Positions 25,500 to 34,403 of a stretch of 64,000 nucleotides of DNA are shown here, piece by piece. The position numbers and the translations under genes were made by a program. The stretch spans positions 40,334 to 104,333 of the forward strand of contig JABDFK010000002.1 in NCBI GenBank assembly GCA_013286585.1, written 5' to 3'. Origin of the DNA: Deltaproteobacteria bacterium (GTDB lineage: Bacteria > Bdellovibrionota > Bdellovibrionia > Bdellovibrionales > Bdellovibrionaceae). The notes beneath the pieces are model-generated. The model saw only the letters and a program-made list of their open reading frames with translations. It was not told where the DNA came from and did not search any database. The stretch's first letter is position 1, and each line of letters begins with the position of its first letter.

Positions 25500-26461
25500 G
25501 GGCAACACCCGACGCGGGTATAGCAGCTTCCCGTCGTCACCGGAAGTCCACCTGACAAGCAAGGACCGCTCCCACCCCGACCACCTTTATATCCCGGAGG
25601 TATATCAATCGGCGGGATTGCCACAACCACATGCTTGTCTGCCGGGACTCTTCTTGGAACACAAGTCGCCGATGTCGGGCCTGAAAAGTTGGAGGACACG
25701 TTGCCCCACTTGATGTCGGAAAGCACCTGACCAGGGGCACATACCAGAGGAGGCCCCAAGGACGCACACTGAGTTTGCAAAGTCTTTTTATCAATGGATG
25801 AAATGTACGTTCCCGAATCCGTGACATCAAATCCCGGACAGCTGGGGATGGATCCACACACTGGGCTTCCGCCAGAATCAAAGCCTTTAAAAATCACATT
25901 AGGGTATGGTGCCACCAAATTCGCAGCAGAAGTGCAACTGGTGGATGGACCTTGCAAAAGTGATTGCGAAATCGCCTGCGCCAAACACACCGGAGCCATG
26001 GCGGTCTCGGTCCCCTGATACACCATTTCTGCACAGAATGTTTGCGTTGTGGAATTATAGAACTGACCGGCCAGACATTTTGAATTGCTAAGACAGCTTC
26101 CCTTTGGCGCCTGTACCACAACTCCGCAGTTCGATGTTCCTGCGTGTCCGGATGTTTGTGGACAAACTGCGCCCGAAACGGGTCGACTCAAGTTTTGCAA
26201 AGTCGCCGCGCCCTTTTCGCTGACTTGGCAGGTCGCCTTGCCATCGCTGGAACCTTGGGAATCACAGTTTTGATAAATCGCGGGCTGCAAAGCTAGTGAA
26301 ATCACCTGTGCTTGAATGACCGCCATAGCCGCCTGCACGCGTGGTCCGCGGGAAGATTTGTCAGTCATCTGGATCTGATTAAAAATAGCGCCAGAGATTA
26401 TGGCCACCACCCCCACCAAGATCAGCGCATTGATTAGAATACTTCCCCGTGCATTTTTCAT
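25496..26461 (-). CDS. PilX-like minor pilin
   Basis: A 321-residue exported protein opening with MKNARGSILINALILVGVV: a short basic leader, a G/S cleavage candidate, and a long hydrophobic helix. Mature position 5 is asparagine, not glutamate, as in PilX/GspK-type minor pilins. The mature part has more than 20 cysteines (e.g. NCDSQG, CQVSEKG, CGVVVQA, GSCLSNSKC) and many Gly/Pro loops, so it is a disulfide-rich fold of unknown type. Between two other pilin-like genes in one operon (start directly after the upstream stop, four-base overlap with the next). Confidence 0.8.
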   Translation of the reverse strand: MKNARGSILINALILVGVVAIISGAIFNQIQMTDKSSRGPRVQAAMAVIQAQVISLALQPAIYQNCDSQGSSDGKATCQVSEKGAATLQNLSRPVSGAVCPQTSGHAGTSNCGVVVQAPKGSCLSNSKCLAGQFYNSTTQTFCAEMVYQGTETAMAPVCLAQAISQSLLQGPSTSCTSAANLVAPYPNVIFKGFDSGGSPVCGSIPSCPGFDVTDSGTYISSIDKKTLQTQCASLGPPLVCAPGQVLSDIKWGNVSSNFSGPTSATCVPRRVPADKHVVVAIPPIDIPPGYKGGRGGSGPCLSGGLPVTTGSCYTRVGCCP

Positions 26462-27691
26462 TTAATACACCACCTGGTCTGCATATACAGGGTCCAACAC
26501 GCAGTTATACGTGAGAGTCAGCGGTACCGATACCTGCGCACACTGACTGGCATTGTTGGCGCAACAGGCTTGAGTCGCCATCTCTGCCTGACAAATAATT
26601 GTCTGGTTCTTTGAAACCAAAACGGTGTCGATGTTTGTCGTGTCTGGCTTCATGATCGAGCCATCAGTACAAGTGGTGGGAGTGCCCAACGCCACTCCCA
26701 TGGTGCAAGAGGGCGAATTGATCACGTAGCTCGAGGCACAGGCCTGGGTAACTTTGATTCCATCAGTACCAGGGACCGAAATCGGAACAGTGGCGGCCTC
26801 TTCAATATAAACACATTTGCCCACGGGCGCCACCGGGTTCGAGGGCGATGGATCCAGCGCCGAAGGCACAAAATTTTCGAAAGAGTATCCAGGATTTGCG
26901 CAGGCGATTTGTCTGACCGGCGAGCAATTGAATCCCAGGTAGTAGGTGTGTGGATCCACAGGATCCGGGGTGACATTAAAACCTTTAGGAATCTCTCCGT
27001 CGACACAAGCCAACTTGCTGTCGGGGTAATAAAGACAGATCGCCTGTCCGTCTTTACCAATGCCCAAAGTTCCTATGGCATTCGCCGCCGAGCACTTCAC
27101 CATGCTGCCCGAATTGGACGCGGCAGGAACAATAACTACATAGGCCGAGGGCGACAAGAAAGTGAAATCGGGATTACCGATGGGTGCAATGGCTGCATAC
27201 TTCGGATTGGATTGAATCGAATACGCCAACGAGTAAAGTCCTGTGGTCGGAACATTGGCTTGCCAGTTCGATAGTCCTACCATCAACGCACATTCCTGTT
27301 TTTGGCCATTGCAGACGGCTGTCGAACTGTAGCCGCCACAGGGACACATGTCGGGCGTGAAATAAAGTGTTTCGCCAGGAGCAATACTGAATGGCTTGCC
27401 CATGCTTGAATCCATTGGCACCGGCAGTTTGAAGTTGCTCGGAGGATTCCCCGCCTGCAATGCATCGGTGACAGCGGTGGAATAATTGCTGGGGTCTTGA
27501 ATGGCCGAAATCAATGTGGACTCGACAGACACGCCCAAAGAAATCATGTCGGACCTTTGATGGCTGGCTTGCAGCGCACGGATAGACAGTCCCAATCCCA
27601 AACCAACCACACTAATAATTCCCGCGGCCATCAACGCCTCGATGATAGAGAAGCCGCTATTATCTTTCGTGTTTGGAGCTGAATGGTTCAT
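26462..27691 (-). CDS. PilV-like minor pilin with large exported domain
   Basis: A 409-residue protein with a canonical type IV prepilin signal: NSG/FSIIEALMAAG, including Glu5, and a hydrophobic helix to about residue 40. The large C-terminal part is cysteine-rich (CPCGGYSSTAVCNGQKQEC, and CCANNASQC near the end). First of three minor-pilin genes that end convergent to an HTH gene. No pilus assembly ATPase or peptidase is in the window, so assembly genes must lie elsewhere. AT-rich sequence upstream (27692-27766) is a likely promoter, but no consensus is certain. Confidence 0.85.
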   Translation of the reverse strand: MNHSAPNTKDNSGFSIIEALMAAGIISVVGLGLGLSIRALQASHQRSDMISLGVSVESTLISAIQDPSNYSTAVTDALQAGNPPSNFKLPVPMDSSMGKPFSIAPGETLYFTPDMCPCGGYSSTAVCNGQKQECALMVGLSNWQANVPTTGLYSLAYSIQSNPKYAAIAPIGNPDFTFLSPSAYVVIVPAASNSGSMVKCSAANAIGTLGIGKDGQAICLYYPDSKLACVDGEIPKGFNVTPDPVDPHTYYLGFNCSPVRQIACANPGYSFENFVPSALDPSPSNPVAPVGKCVYIEEAATVPISVPGTDGIKVTQACASSYVINSPSCTMGVALGTPTTCTDGSIMKPDTTNIDTVLVSKNQTIICQAEMATQACCANNASQCAQVSVPLTLTYNCVLDPVYADQVVY

Positions 27692-27766
27692 TACGATATA
27701 TGTATCGGCATTTTTCAGGACTTTCTTAAGTATTATGTTTTTGAGATGGCTCGAGGTGGGAGGCGC

Positions 27767-27806
27767 CTCGGAAAGTTGGTGCCCTCTAGGGCGTCCACTT
27801 TCCGAG
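27767..27806 (-). terminator. Strong stem-loop after the phosphodiesterase gene
   Basis: CTCGGAAAGT and ACTTTCCGAG pair perfectly (10 bases), continued by GG/CC and an inner GCCC/GGGC stem. It lies 8 bases past the stop of the phosphodiesterase gene on the minus strand and before the pilin operon promoter. A T-run is lacking, so it is a candidate, not a textbook terminator. Confidence 0.45.
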
Positions 27807-27813
27807 TGTCTAT

Positions 27814-28884
27814 TTACGGGACCACAAACCGCAAAGGAATTCGTCGACCGCGAGCGGCCAGCATCGACGTCAGGCGACCGGGATCGTCATTGATGATTCC
27901 GTCGACGTTCCAGTCGATCATTTTTTCAACCATTTTGGCGTCGAAGGCTGTGCCCAGTTTTTCGGGCCAGCTCCACACGACCACTTTAAGACCCAGTTGA
28001 TGAGCTTCATCAAGAGACTCTTTGCTGAGTTCATAATCTTCGGGCTCCCAAGCATAGCCGCCCAAAGCTTTCACCATTTTAGGAATGGAACCGCCATAGT
28101 CTTTGACCAATTTTCCGCCGGTCCACAGGCCCGCAGCCTTGGCGTCGGCGGCATAAAAATCGTCCTCGCCACCCTTTTCATTGTCGCGGGAAGTGAGATA
28201 CGCCGTTTGCACCTTCGGGTTCAACTTTTGCAACTCATAAAGACAGCGAAAGTCGAAGGCCTGAATTTCTGAACGCTTCAGCAGATTTTCTTCTTTCAAA
28301 ATTTTGTAGAGTGCCTGGGCAAAAACCTGAGGATCGGCCGAGTACTCGGGCAGCGAAGGATCTGTCTTCATCTCGATTTGAAAACCGACTTTATTTCCGG
28401 TCACCTTGTTCACATAATGAATGACATCGCGCAAAGTTGGCATCCGGGTACCGTCCACCGCCAGCTGATCTGGAAAAAATGTGGCATAGTGACTGGTCAA
28501 ATTCAGTCGACCGACGTCGAATTTCTGAAGCTCGGACAAGGTCAAATTTTTCGCCGAGTATTTCTGCCGATACTGAGTTTTTTCGTCCGCAGACGCTGCC
28601 GCCAGAGTCTGGCCATTCTTAGCCAGAAAATTTCCCTCGGCATCGCGGACGATGTTGGGATTCAGTATCGGATCGTGGGAAATCAGAACTTGCCCGTCTT
28701 TGGTCAAAACGATGTCCATGTCGACCCAATCGGTGCCAATCCGTAAACCAGTTTTGTAAGCCGGAATGGTGTTTTCCGGAGCAAACGACCTGGCCCCGCG
28801 ATGGGCATAGACCTGAATCGGTGGAAGAGAGTTTTCAGCGCAAGCCATCTGAGCAATCAGAGCGAACAAAATATTTGTAATCAT
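27814..28884 (-). CDS. Periplasmic glycerophosphodiester phosphodiesterase
   Basis: A 356-residue exported GDPD-family enzyme. A signal peptide ends near ACAENS. Catalytic segments are visible: AHRGARSFAPENT near residue 27, DWVDMDIVLTKDGQVLISHDP, and later DPGRLTSML at the end. The family cleaves glycerophosphodiesters into glycerol-3-phosphate and an alcohol, using a divalent metal. It is divergent from a GlpT-like transporter gene, with starts 59 bases apart, and the pair would make and take up glycerol-3-phosphate from phospholipid debris, which would suit a predator or saprophyte (inference). Confidence 0.93.
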   Translation of the reverse strand: MITNILFALIAQMACAENSLPPIQVYAHRGARSFAPENTIPAYKTGLRIGTDWVDMDIVLTKDGQVLISHDPILNPNIVRDAEGNFLAKNGQTLAAASADEKTQYRQKYSAKNLTLSELQKFDVGRLNLTSHYATFFPDQLAVDGTRMPTLRDVIHYVNKVTGNKVGFQIEMKTDPSLPEYSADPQVFAQALYKILKEENLLKRSEIQAFDFRCLYELQKLNPKVQTAYLTSRDNEKGGEDDFYAADAKAAGLWTGGKLVKDYGGSIPKMVKALGGYAWEPEDYELSKESLDEAHQLGLKVVVWSWPEKLGTAFDAKMVEKMIDWNVDGIINDDPGRLTSMLAARGRRIPLRFVVP

Positions 28885-28943
28885 GACGAAAGCGTAACAT
28901 GGAAAATAGTACCTTGGTAAAAAAAACGTGCTACCGTACGATC

Positions 28944-30245
28944 ATGACTGAACTAGAACATCGCCGCTTGACGCGTTGGCGCGTTTCCACATTTTGGGTC
29001 ATGTTGATCGGCTACATCGGGTATTACCTCTGTCGCGCCAATATGTCCGCCGCTTTTCCGCTGCTCAGCCAGACCTTTGGCTTTACCAATTCGGAGCTAG
29101 GACTGATTGCGCTTTACTCTGAATTTGCCTACGCCGTGGGCAAATTCATCAATGGACCTTGGGCGGATCATTTAGGAGGCAAAAAAACTTTTCTGCTGGG
29201 CATGGCAGGCGGCATTGTCTTTAATTTGGTTTTCTCGCAGATGCATTCGCTCTTTGGATTTATTTTGATCTGGTGTTTCTGCCGATTTTTTCTGTCCATG
29301 GGCTGGGGCGGAATCGTGAAAACCATCGGAAGTTGGTATCCGCCAGAAAAAAATGGCACCATCATGGGCTTTATCAGCATTAACTTTCAGTTTGGTGGCG
29401 TGGTGGCCACACTTTTTGCCGGAGCACTGATCGCTCACGGAGTCGGCTGGCAAGGAGTGTTCATCGCACCGGCCGCCGTCACCCTATTGATTTGGATTTG
29501 GTCCTATTTTGCTGCCAAAGAAAAACCGCAGGACGTGATTGCTTCGGTGCCACCCTTTGAAAGCCGCTCGCACTTAAAGTTTTCCGAGGCCGGTCAGCCA
29601 ACATCTGTGCGCAAAATCATCCTGGGGTTGTTTCAGTACTCTCCGTTTCGACAAATTTTGCTTTTTAGTTTTTTGACCACCTTGCTTCGTTCGATCTTCT
29701 TTTTTTGGACACCGAAATTGCTGGTGGACATCGGAATGCAAACATCGACGGCGGTTTTTGGCTCTGCTATTTTTCCCTTTTTGGGTTGCCTAGGAACGGT
29801 GCTTTTGGGCTGGTTCACCGATCGCTATGCCAAAAATGGCGATCGCGCACAAATGATGTGGATCTTGTTGATTGGCCTGGTGGCCTCGCTTTTGGGAATT
29901 TCCTATTTCATGGGCGATCCGGCGATACATCAGCAGGGCATCATATTGCTTCTGGGGCTGGCGGGATTTTTTCTGCTGGGACCCTATTCGATGAGCGCTG
30001 GCTGCTTGACTCTGGATATCGCCGGGGCCGAGGGTGCGGGCAGCGCCGCAGGATTTATCGATGGAGTGGGTTACATCGGCGGAGCCCTGGCCACTTGGCT
30101 GACTGGCTTGCTCTCGGATCAAGTGGGCTGGCGACAAGTTTTTTTAATTCTTTCCGGCTGCGCCGTGGCCGCCACCATTTCTGCCTTTGCACTCAGCCGA
30201 TCTCTGCGCCACGCGCAGAGGACTCGCAAACCCGTCTCAATTTGA
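28944..30245 (+). CDS. GlpT-like organophosphate:phosphate antiporter (MFS)
   Basis: A 433-residue MFS protein of the OPA (GlpT/UhpT) family. After a short N-terminal tail the sequence shows YIGYYLCRANMSAAFP, NGPWADHLGGKKTFLLGMAGG (motif A-like) and SMGWGGIVKTIGSWYPP, typical of GlpT relatives. About 12 helices. I chose the ATG at 28944 because the ATG at 28899 would leave only 14 bases to the divergent gene; neither has a clear ribosome-binding site. The neighbouring phosphodiesterase supports glycerol-3-phosphate or a related phosphate ester as substrate. Confidence 0.87.
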   Translation: MTELEHRRLTRWRVSTFWVMLIGYIGYYLCRANMSAAFPLLSQTFGFTNSELGLIALYSEFAYAVGKFINGPWADHLGGKKTFLLGMAGGIVFNLVFSQMHSLFGFILIWCFCRFFLSMGWGGIVKTIGSWYPPEKNGTIMGFISINFQFGGVVATLFAGALIAHGVGWQGVFIAPAAVTLLIWIWSYFAAKEKPQDVIASVPPFESRSHLKFSEAGQPTSVRKIILGLFQYSPFRQILLFSFLTTLLRSIFFFWTPKLLVDIGMQTSTAVFGSAIFPFLGCLGTVLLGWFTDRYAKNGDRAQMMWILLIGLVASLLGISYFMGDPAIHQQGIILLLGLAGFFLLGPYSMSAGCLTLDIAGAEGAGSAAGFIDGVGYIGGALATWLTGLLSDQVGWRQVFLILSGCAVAATISAFALSRSLRHAQRTRKPVSI

Positions 30246-30295
30246 GAAGCCTCTAGAAATTCTTCCATCCGTCCGATGAGAACCCGGGGGAACAC

Positions 30296-32596
30296 ATGCC
30301 AAATAATATAGATCCATCGCAAAGAAAAATAGCCGCCGTGACGTCTTTGATTTTAGTCGTAGCTTGTCTGTTTATGTACCAAAACTGTGGACCTCGCTCC
30401 AACTCATCGGGTTCTAGCGGTGGAAGCGGCAGCTCCAGCAGTCTTAGCGGCAGCGGTGTGGCCCACCTCTATGCAGGCTTCGGTCGCAGTTGTTATTTAC
30501 AAAGTTCGGGAAACATCCTCTGCTGGGGACGAAACGAAAATGGCGAACTGGGTTCCACGGTTTCTGGCAACGCCACAAGCCCGGCCCAAGTCGCTGGAGT
30601 GACTGGCGCAAGCCAACTGGCCATCGGCATGGATCACATCTGTGCTTTAATCAGTGGCGGCGTCCAATGTTGGGGAGCCAATCTCTACGGACAACTTGGA
30701 AACAATTCAAATGTCGCAAGCACTACACCAGTGGTGGTGGTCGACAACGCTGGCAATCCTTTGAGCGGCGTGACTGAAGTGGTCTCTGGAAATCAATTTT
30801 CTTGTGCGCTGGTCAATGGCTTTGTTGCCTGCTGGGGTTTCAATACCAGCGGACAACTGGGAAATGCTTCTAATGTCAGCAGCCCAGTTGCGGTCTATGC
30901 CGTGGACAGCGGCAATGTGCCTCTATCCAACATCAGTTCGCTGGTGGCGGGCGGTGCCCATGTCTGCGCCCTCTCGTCTTCAGCCGGTGTCAACTGCTGG
31001 GGCGCGAACTCGTCGGGTCAGCTGGGAAATAATTCCACCCTTCGAAGCACTTCGGCGGTTTCTGTGACCCTCTCTCAAGGAGCGCAAAGTTTGGCCGCTG
31101 GATCCACTTACACTTGTGCGGTTTTAAACAATGGTCAGGTTTCTTGCTGGGGCTCGAATGCCTTTGGTCAACTGGGCCAAGCGGATTCACTGAGCCTAAG
31201 TTCTGTGCCGGTGTCGATCACGGGACTGAATTCAGTTCAAGCGGTGATCGCTGGCGGCGGAAGCAATCACGTCTGCGCGCTACTAAAAAATGGTGGCGTC
31301 AGTTGTTGGGGATCGAACGCCTACGGTCAGCTAGGAAATAATTCGGATCAAAATAGTTTCACGCCAGTGGCCGTGCAAGGACTTAGTGCCGTGGCCTCTT
31401 TGGCCTTGGGCGCTTCACACACTTGTGCCCTGCAAACGAACGGACAGGTTTCCTGCTGGGGACAAGATTCTTTTGGACAGTTGGGCGATGCCAACTCTGG
31501 CCTCTTAAGTCTGACGCCAGTATTGGTTCCAGGCATGACTTCCGTGAGCGCTTTGTCCATTGGCTCGGATGACCATGCTTGCGCCAGTGGCTTGCCCCAC
31601 TTTTCATGTTGGGGAGCCAACAGCTATGGTCAGCTGGGCACAGGTTCAACTAGCTATAGCACCACTCCTCTGGACAATTCGGCCAGTGCAAAAGTTATCG
31701 CCACCGGCGGCGCGCACACTTGCGTGGTAGAGCCTTCCAACGGGCAAATTCAGTGTTGGGGCAATAACCAATTCGGTGAAGTGGGCACCGCCCCAGATCC
31801 TGCCATTGCCTTGAACTATGTAACCACGCCGACTCTGGTTCCGGGAATTAGCGGAGCTTCTACGGTCGTCACCGGAGGCTTTCATTCTTGTGCTCTAGTC
31901 GGAGGCAGCGTCCTGTGCTGGGGCAACAATGCCCAAGGACAGCTGGGAAATGGAACCGACATCAACAGTGATTCACCAAAACCTGTTCCTGGCTTGGGTT
32001 CGGTGACAGCGATAGCAGCGGGAACTTATCACACCTGCGCTTTGAACGTGGCAGGTGCAGTGAAGTGCTGGGGGTCTAACTCTTACGGACAGCTGGGCAA
32101 CAACACTATAACCAATAGCAATCTACCGGTTCATGTTTCTGGTTTGTCAGCAGTTACATCCATTGCCTCTGGCGGCCTCTACAACTGCGCCGTCAGCGGG
32201 GGAAAGGTTTCTTGCTGGGGCTACAATTACTTGGGCCAATTGGGCAATGCCCCAAGCACCACCAACAGTTTGATTCCGATCGCAGTGAATGGTCCTACTA
32301 ATGTCCTTCATATATCATTGAGTTCCAATCACGCATGCTCGTTGTCCTCTGGCCATGTTTTGAAATGCTGGGGCGATAATTTTTACGGCCAGCTAGGCCA
32401 CGCCTCACCCGGAGCGAGCACGACAGCCACCAAGGTCACTGTTTTCTCTGGTCCGATTTCCAGAGTGGTGACCGGCAGCGGCTCCACTTGTGTGATTTCA
32501 TCCCAGCAAATTCAATGCTGGGGATGGAATGGCGGCGGAGTTTTTGGCAACGGCGTTTCTGTGGCTCAATGGTTGCCGGTTCCTGTGGCCTTGTAA
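30296..32596 (+). CDS. Exported RCC1-repeat double beta-propeller
   Basis: A 766-residue protein with an N-terminal membrane segment (12-27), a FMYQNCG motif around Cys31 and a Ser/Gly-rich spacer. The rest is 14 RCC1-type units of about 50 residues, each with a form of C-W-G-x-N-x-x-G-Q-L-G and an alternating S-x-H-x-C-A-L motif. Fourteen units equal two seven-bladed propellers. RCC1 propellers bind proteins in many settings; here it is outside the cytoplasm and two cysteines per blade may form disulfides. GGGGGA precedes the ATG. The last unit is degenerate (CWGWNGGGVFG). Function and partner unknown. Confidence 0.9.
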   Translation: MPNNIDPSQRKIAAVTSLILVVACLFMYQNCGPRSNSSGSSGGSGSSSSLSGSGVAHLYAGFGRSCYLQSSGNILCWGRNENGELGSTVSGNATSPAQVAGVTGASQLAIGMDHICALISGGVQCWGANLYGQLGNNSNVASTTPVVVVDNAGNPLSGVTEVVSGNQFSCALVNGFVACWGFNTSGQLGNASNVSSPVAVYAVDSGNVPLSNISSLVAGGAHVCALSSSAGVNCWGANSSGQLGNNSTLRSTSAVSVTLSQGAQSLAAGSTYTCAVLNNGQVSCWGSNAFGQLGQADSLSLSSVPVSITGLNSVQAVIAGGGSNHVCALLKNGGVSCWGSNAYGQLGNNSDQNSFTPVAVQGLSAVASLALGASHTCALQTNGQVSCWGQDSFGQLGDANSGLLSLTPVLVPGMTSVSALSIGSDDHACASGLPHFSCWGANSYGQLGTGSTSYSTTPLDNSASAKVIATGGAHTCVVEPSNGQIQCWGNNQFGEVGTAPDPAIALNYVTTPTLVPGISGASTVVTGGFHSCALVGGSVLCWGNNAQGQLGNGTDINSDSPKPVPGLGSVTAIAAGTYHTCALNVAGAVKCWGSNSYGQLGNNTITNSNLPVHVSGLSAVTSIASGGLYNCAVSGGKVSCWGYNYLGQLGNAPSTTNSLIPIAVNGPTNVLHISLSSNHACSLSSGHVLKCWGDNFYGQLGHASPGASTTATKVTVFSGPISRVVTGSGSTCVISSQQIQCWGWNGGGVFGNGVSVAQWLPVPVAL

Positions 32597-32607
32597 ACAT
32601 ATCTTCT

Positions 32608-32770
32608 TGTAAACGCTGGGTCCTTTGTGGAATCAATTGTCTCAATTCCGGGGCCCACCCGTCCTTGGGTTCACCTGAATTTTTCACCGGGTACGGTGAA
32701 AAAACGCGTCACGCTTTCAGGAGCGCCCTCCATTGAGACAATTGATTCCACAAAAGACCCAGACTCTACA
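32608..32770. repeat. Long inverted-repeat element
   Basis: Arms 32616-32646 and 32732-32762 are inverted copies of 31 bases with a single mismatch. The match extends outwards with TGTA at both ends (about 39 bases with few mismatches). The 85-base loop holds a nested perfect hairpin (TTTTTCACCG GGTA CGGTGAAAAA). It may be a miniature mobile element, a structured RNA or a large terminator after the RCC1 gene. No reading frame or target-site duplication is seen. Confidence 0.8.
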
Positions 32771-32858
32771 AAAAATATGCCTCAGAGCCAGCGCTGTTAG
32801 TAGATTGACCCTATGTACTGAATGAGATACATCCCCTGCTCAACCTTTTGGGGGACTT

Positions 32859-33683
32859 ATGAATTCGCTTGTCCATGTGATTTTTCTTTTGGTTTTTGCT
32901 TCTGCTACGGCTTTTGCGTTTGATGAGTCCATTAATTTTCAGCCGGGGCTGAATCTTTTTAATGAGGCTTCGCAGTTGACGGATTTGATTGGGCCTCGTG
33001 GGAGTGAGCTTTGTGCTCCGATTTCGATCACTCATGGGATGACTTATTTGAAATATTCTGTGGGTTTTAGTTCTCTGGCGACTGTTCCTGATATGGATCA
33101 TGATGGAGTGGCTGACACTTATCGTGATAAAATTCGTTATTTCTTTGCCACTTGCAAATCCGATATCAATAACGGCACTCACTACCATGAGGCCGAGGCC
33201 TGCATGCGCCAGTACATCGAGCAGTCAGGTTATAAATCTTATGTGTACATTGTGGGGCCCCATGCCATTGATGCGCCTCCGGGCGTGGCCCTGCCGACGA
33301 TGCAACACACTTTAACCGTTCAAGATGTCCGAACTTATGTGGGTCATCGGTTGATGGTTCTTATGGGAGTGGGTTGGTACAACTACAACGCGACCACCAA
33401 CACCTACACTCGCATCGGTGGCCACTATTTCAACGTCTACGGCTACGATTACAACAACGCCTGGGGAGAACAGCAACTCACTTTGAAAGTCGTCAATAGC
33501 CTGGTGAACTACTCAGGTAGAGACGCTGGCAGCATGTTTGATTCTGTACAGATGACGGCGGTTCCGCACGACGGAACCATGTATCCTACTGAAACCGCAT
33601 TTGCGATCACTGGCGATGGATTTAACTTTCAACAGAAGTCATTGGTCGAAGATATCTTCGTCGCGCTACCACTAGCGCCGTAA
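32859..33683 (+). CDS. Exported papain-like (C39-type) cysteine-peptidase-like protein
   Basis: A 274-residue exported protein; a signal peptide ends at AFA. The segment SELCAPISITHGMTYL (Cys52) resembles the active-site helix of C39-like peptidases, and GGHYFNVYGYDYNNAWGEQ (His189, then Asp/Asn) resembles their second half. A Cys/His pair at this spacing supports a papain-like fold, but no third residue is confirmed and activity is unproven. Nothing recognised on either side: an inverted-repeat element upstream and a convergent exported gene downstream with 34 bases between. Confidence 0.65.
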   Translation: MNSLVHVIFLLVFASATAFAFDESINFQPGLNLFNEASQLTDLIGPRGSELCAPISITHGMTYLKYSVGFSSLATVPDMDHDGVADTYRDKIRYFFATCKSDINNGTHYHEAEACMRQYIEQSGYKSYVYIVGPHAIDAPPGVALPTMQHTLTVQDVRTYVGHRLMVLMGVGWYNYNATTNTYTRIGGHYFNVYGYDYNNAWGEQQLTLKVVNSLVNYSGRDAGSMFDSVQMTAVPHDGTMYPTETAFAITGDGFNFQQKSLVEDIFVALPLAP

Positions 33684-33717
33684 GGCGCTTCAAAAAACCA
33701 ACTCGCCGTAAGGCATT

Positions 33718-34260
33718 TTAGTTGGAGCAACCTTGGTCGCCGAGCCAGATAAACCTGGTGCCCGACAAGGGAATCTGTTTCATATTGCTGGAATCGATCA
33801 AGGTCAGCTTTACCTCTTGGGTGTGGTAAAATTGGTCCGGCTTGCTATCGATCACTGTCCATTGGCAAACAGAATCCTCACGATCATCTTGCTCCTGTAC
33901 ACTGACTGCAGAGTTCAATGCTACTTCTTGAATACCTTGACCATCACAACCGAGCTCCTTGGAAAGAACACCCAACACGATGCGAGTTTGCACCGGACTG
34001 CGAGTTCCCTCTAATATAACGGGTGTCCCCGCTTTTGAGCCCGGAATCGCCAGTTGATACCCAAGAGCTAGCAGGTTGGTGGTAAATACAGAACCACTGG
34101 GACTCCAAGAAGTTCCATTAATGCTCATCGAAAAAATTTCTGGCTCTGCGGGATTATTGCACTGAAGACGCAAAGAGATCGCAGAAGGACTGGCTTGCAC
34201 CACAGAGGCCGTCAAAGCGAGGCTGACCGCCATTAAAATCAATTTTCCAGTGGATAACAT
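33718..34260 (-). CDS. Exported hypothetical protein
   Basis: A 180-residue exported protein. I chose the ATG at 34260 because GGGAGG precedes it by six bases and it opens with a signal peptide (STGKLILMAVSLALTASVVQA). The mature part is strand-rich with four cysteines (LQCNN, ELGCDG, SVCQW, GDQGCSN) that could form two disulfides. No family is recognised. It is convergent to the peptidase-like gene. Confidence 0.7.
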   Translation of the reverse strand: MLSTGKLILMAVSLALTASVVQASPSAISLRLQCNNPAEPEIFSMSINGTSWSPSGSVFTTNLLALGYQLAIPGSKAGTPVILEGTRSPVQTRIVLGVLSKELGCDGQGIQEVALNSAVSVQEQDDREDSVCQWTVIDSKPDQFYHTQEVKLTLIDSSNMKQIPLSGTRFIWLGDQGCSN

Positions 34261-34403
34261 AGAACGCCTCCCAGCTATATTTCGATCCTTATTTCTATCA
34301 GATCCAATTTCCATTGTATTGGGAAAACCGGCGGCGTGAATTATTTGCTGGGGAAGGTGACAAATGTTTGGTCACTTCCGCGCCTCTTTCTTCTTTTTGT
34401 GGA

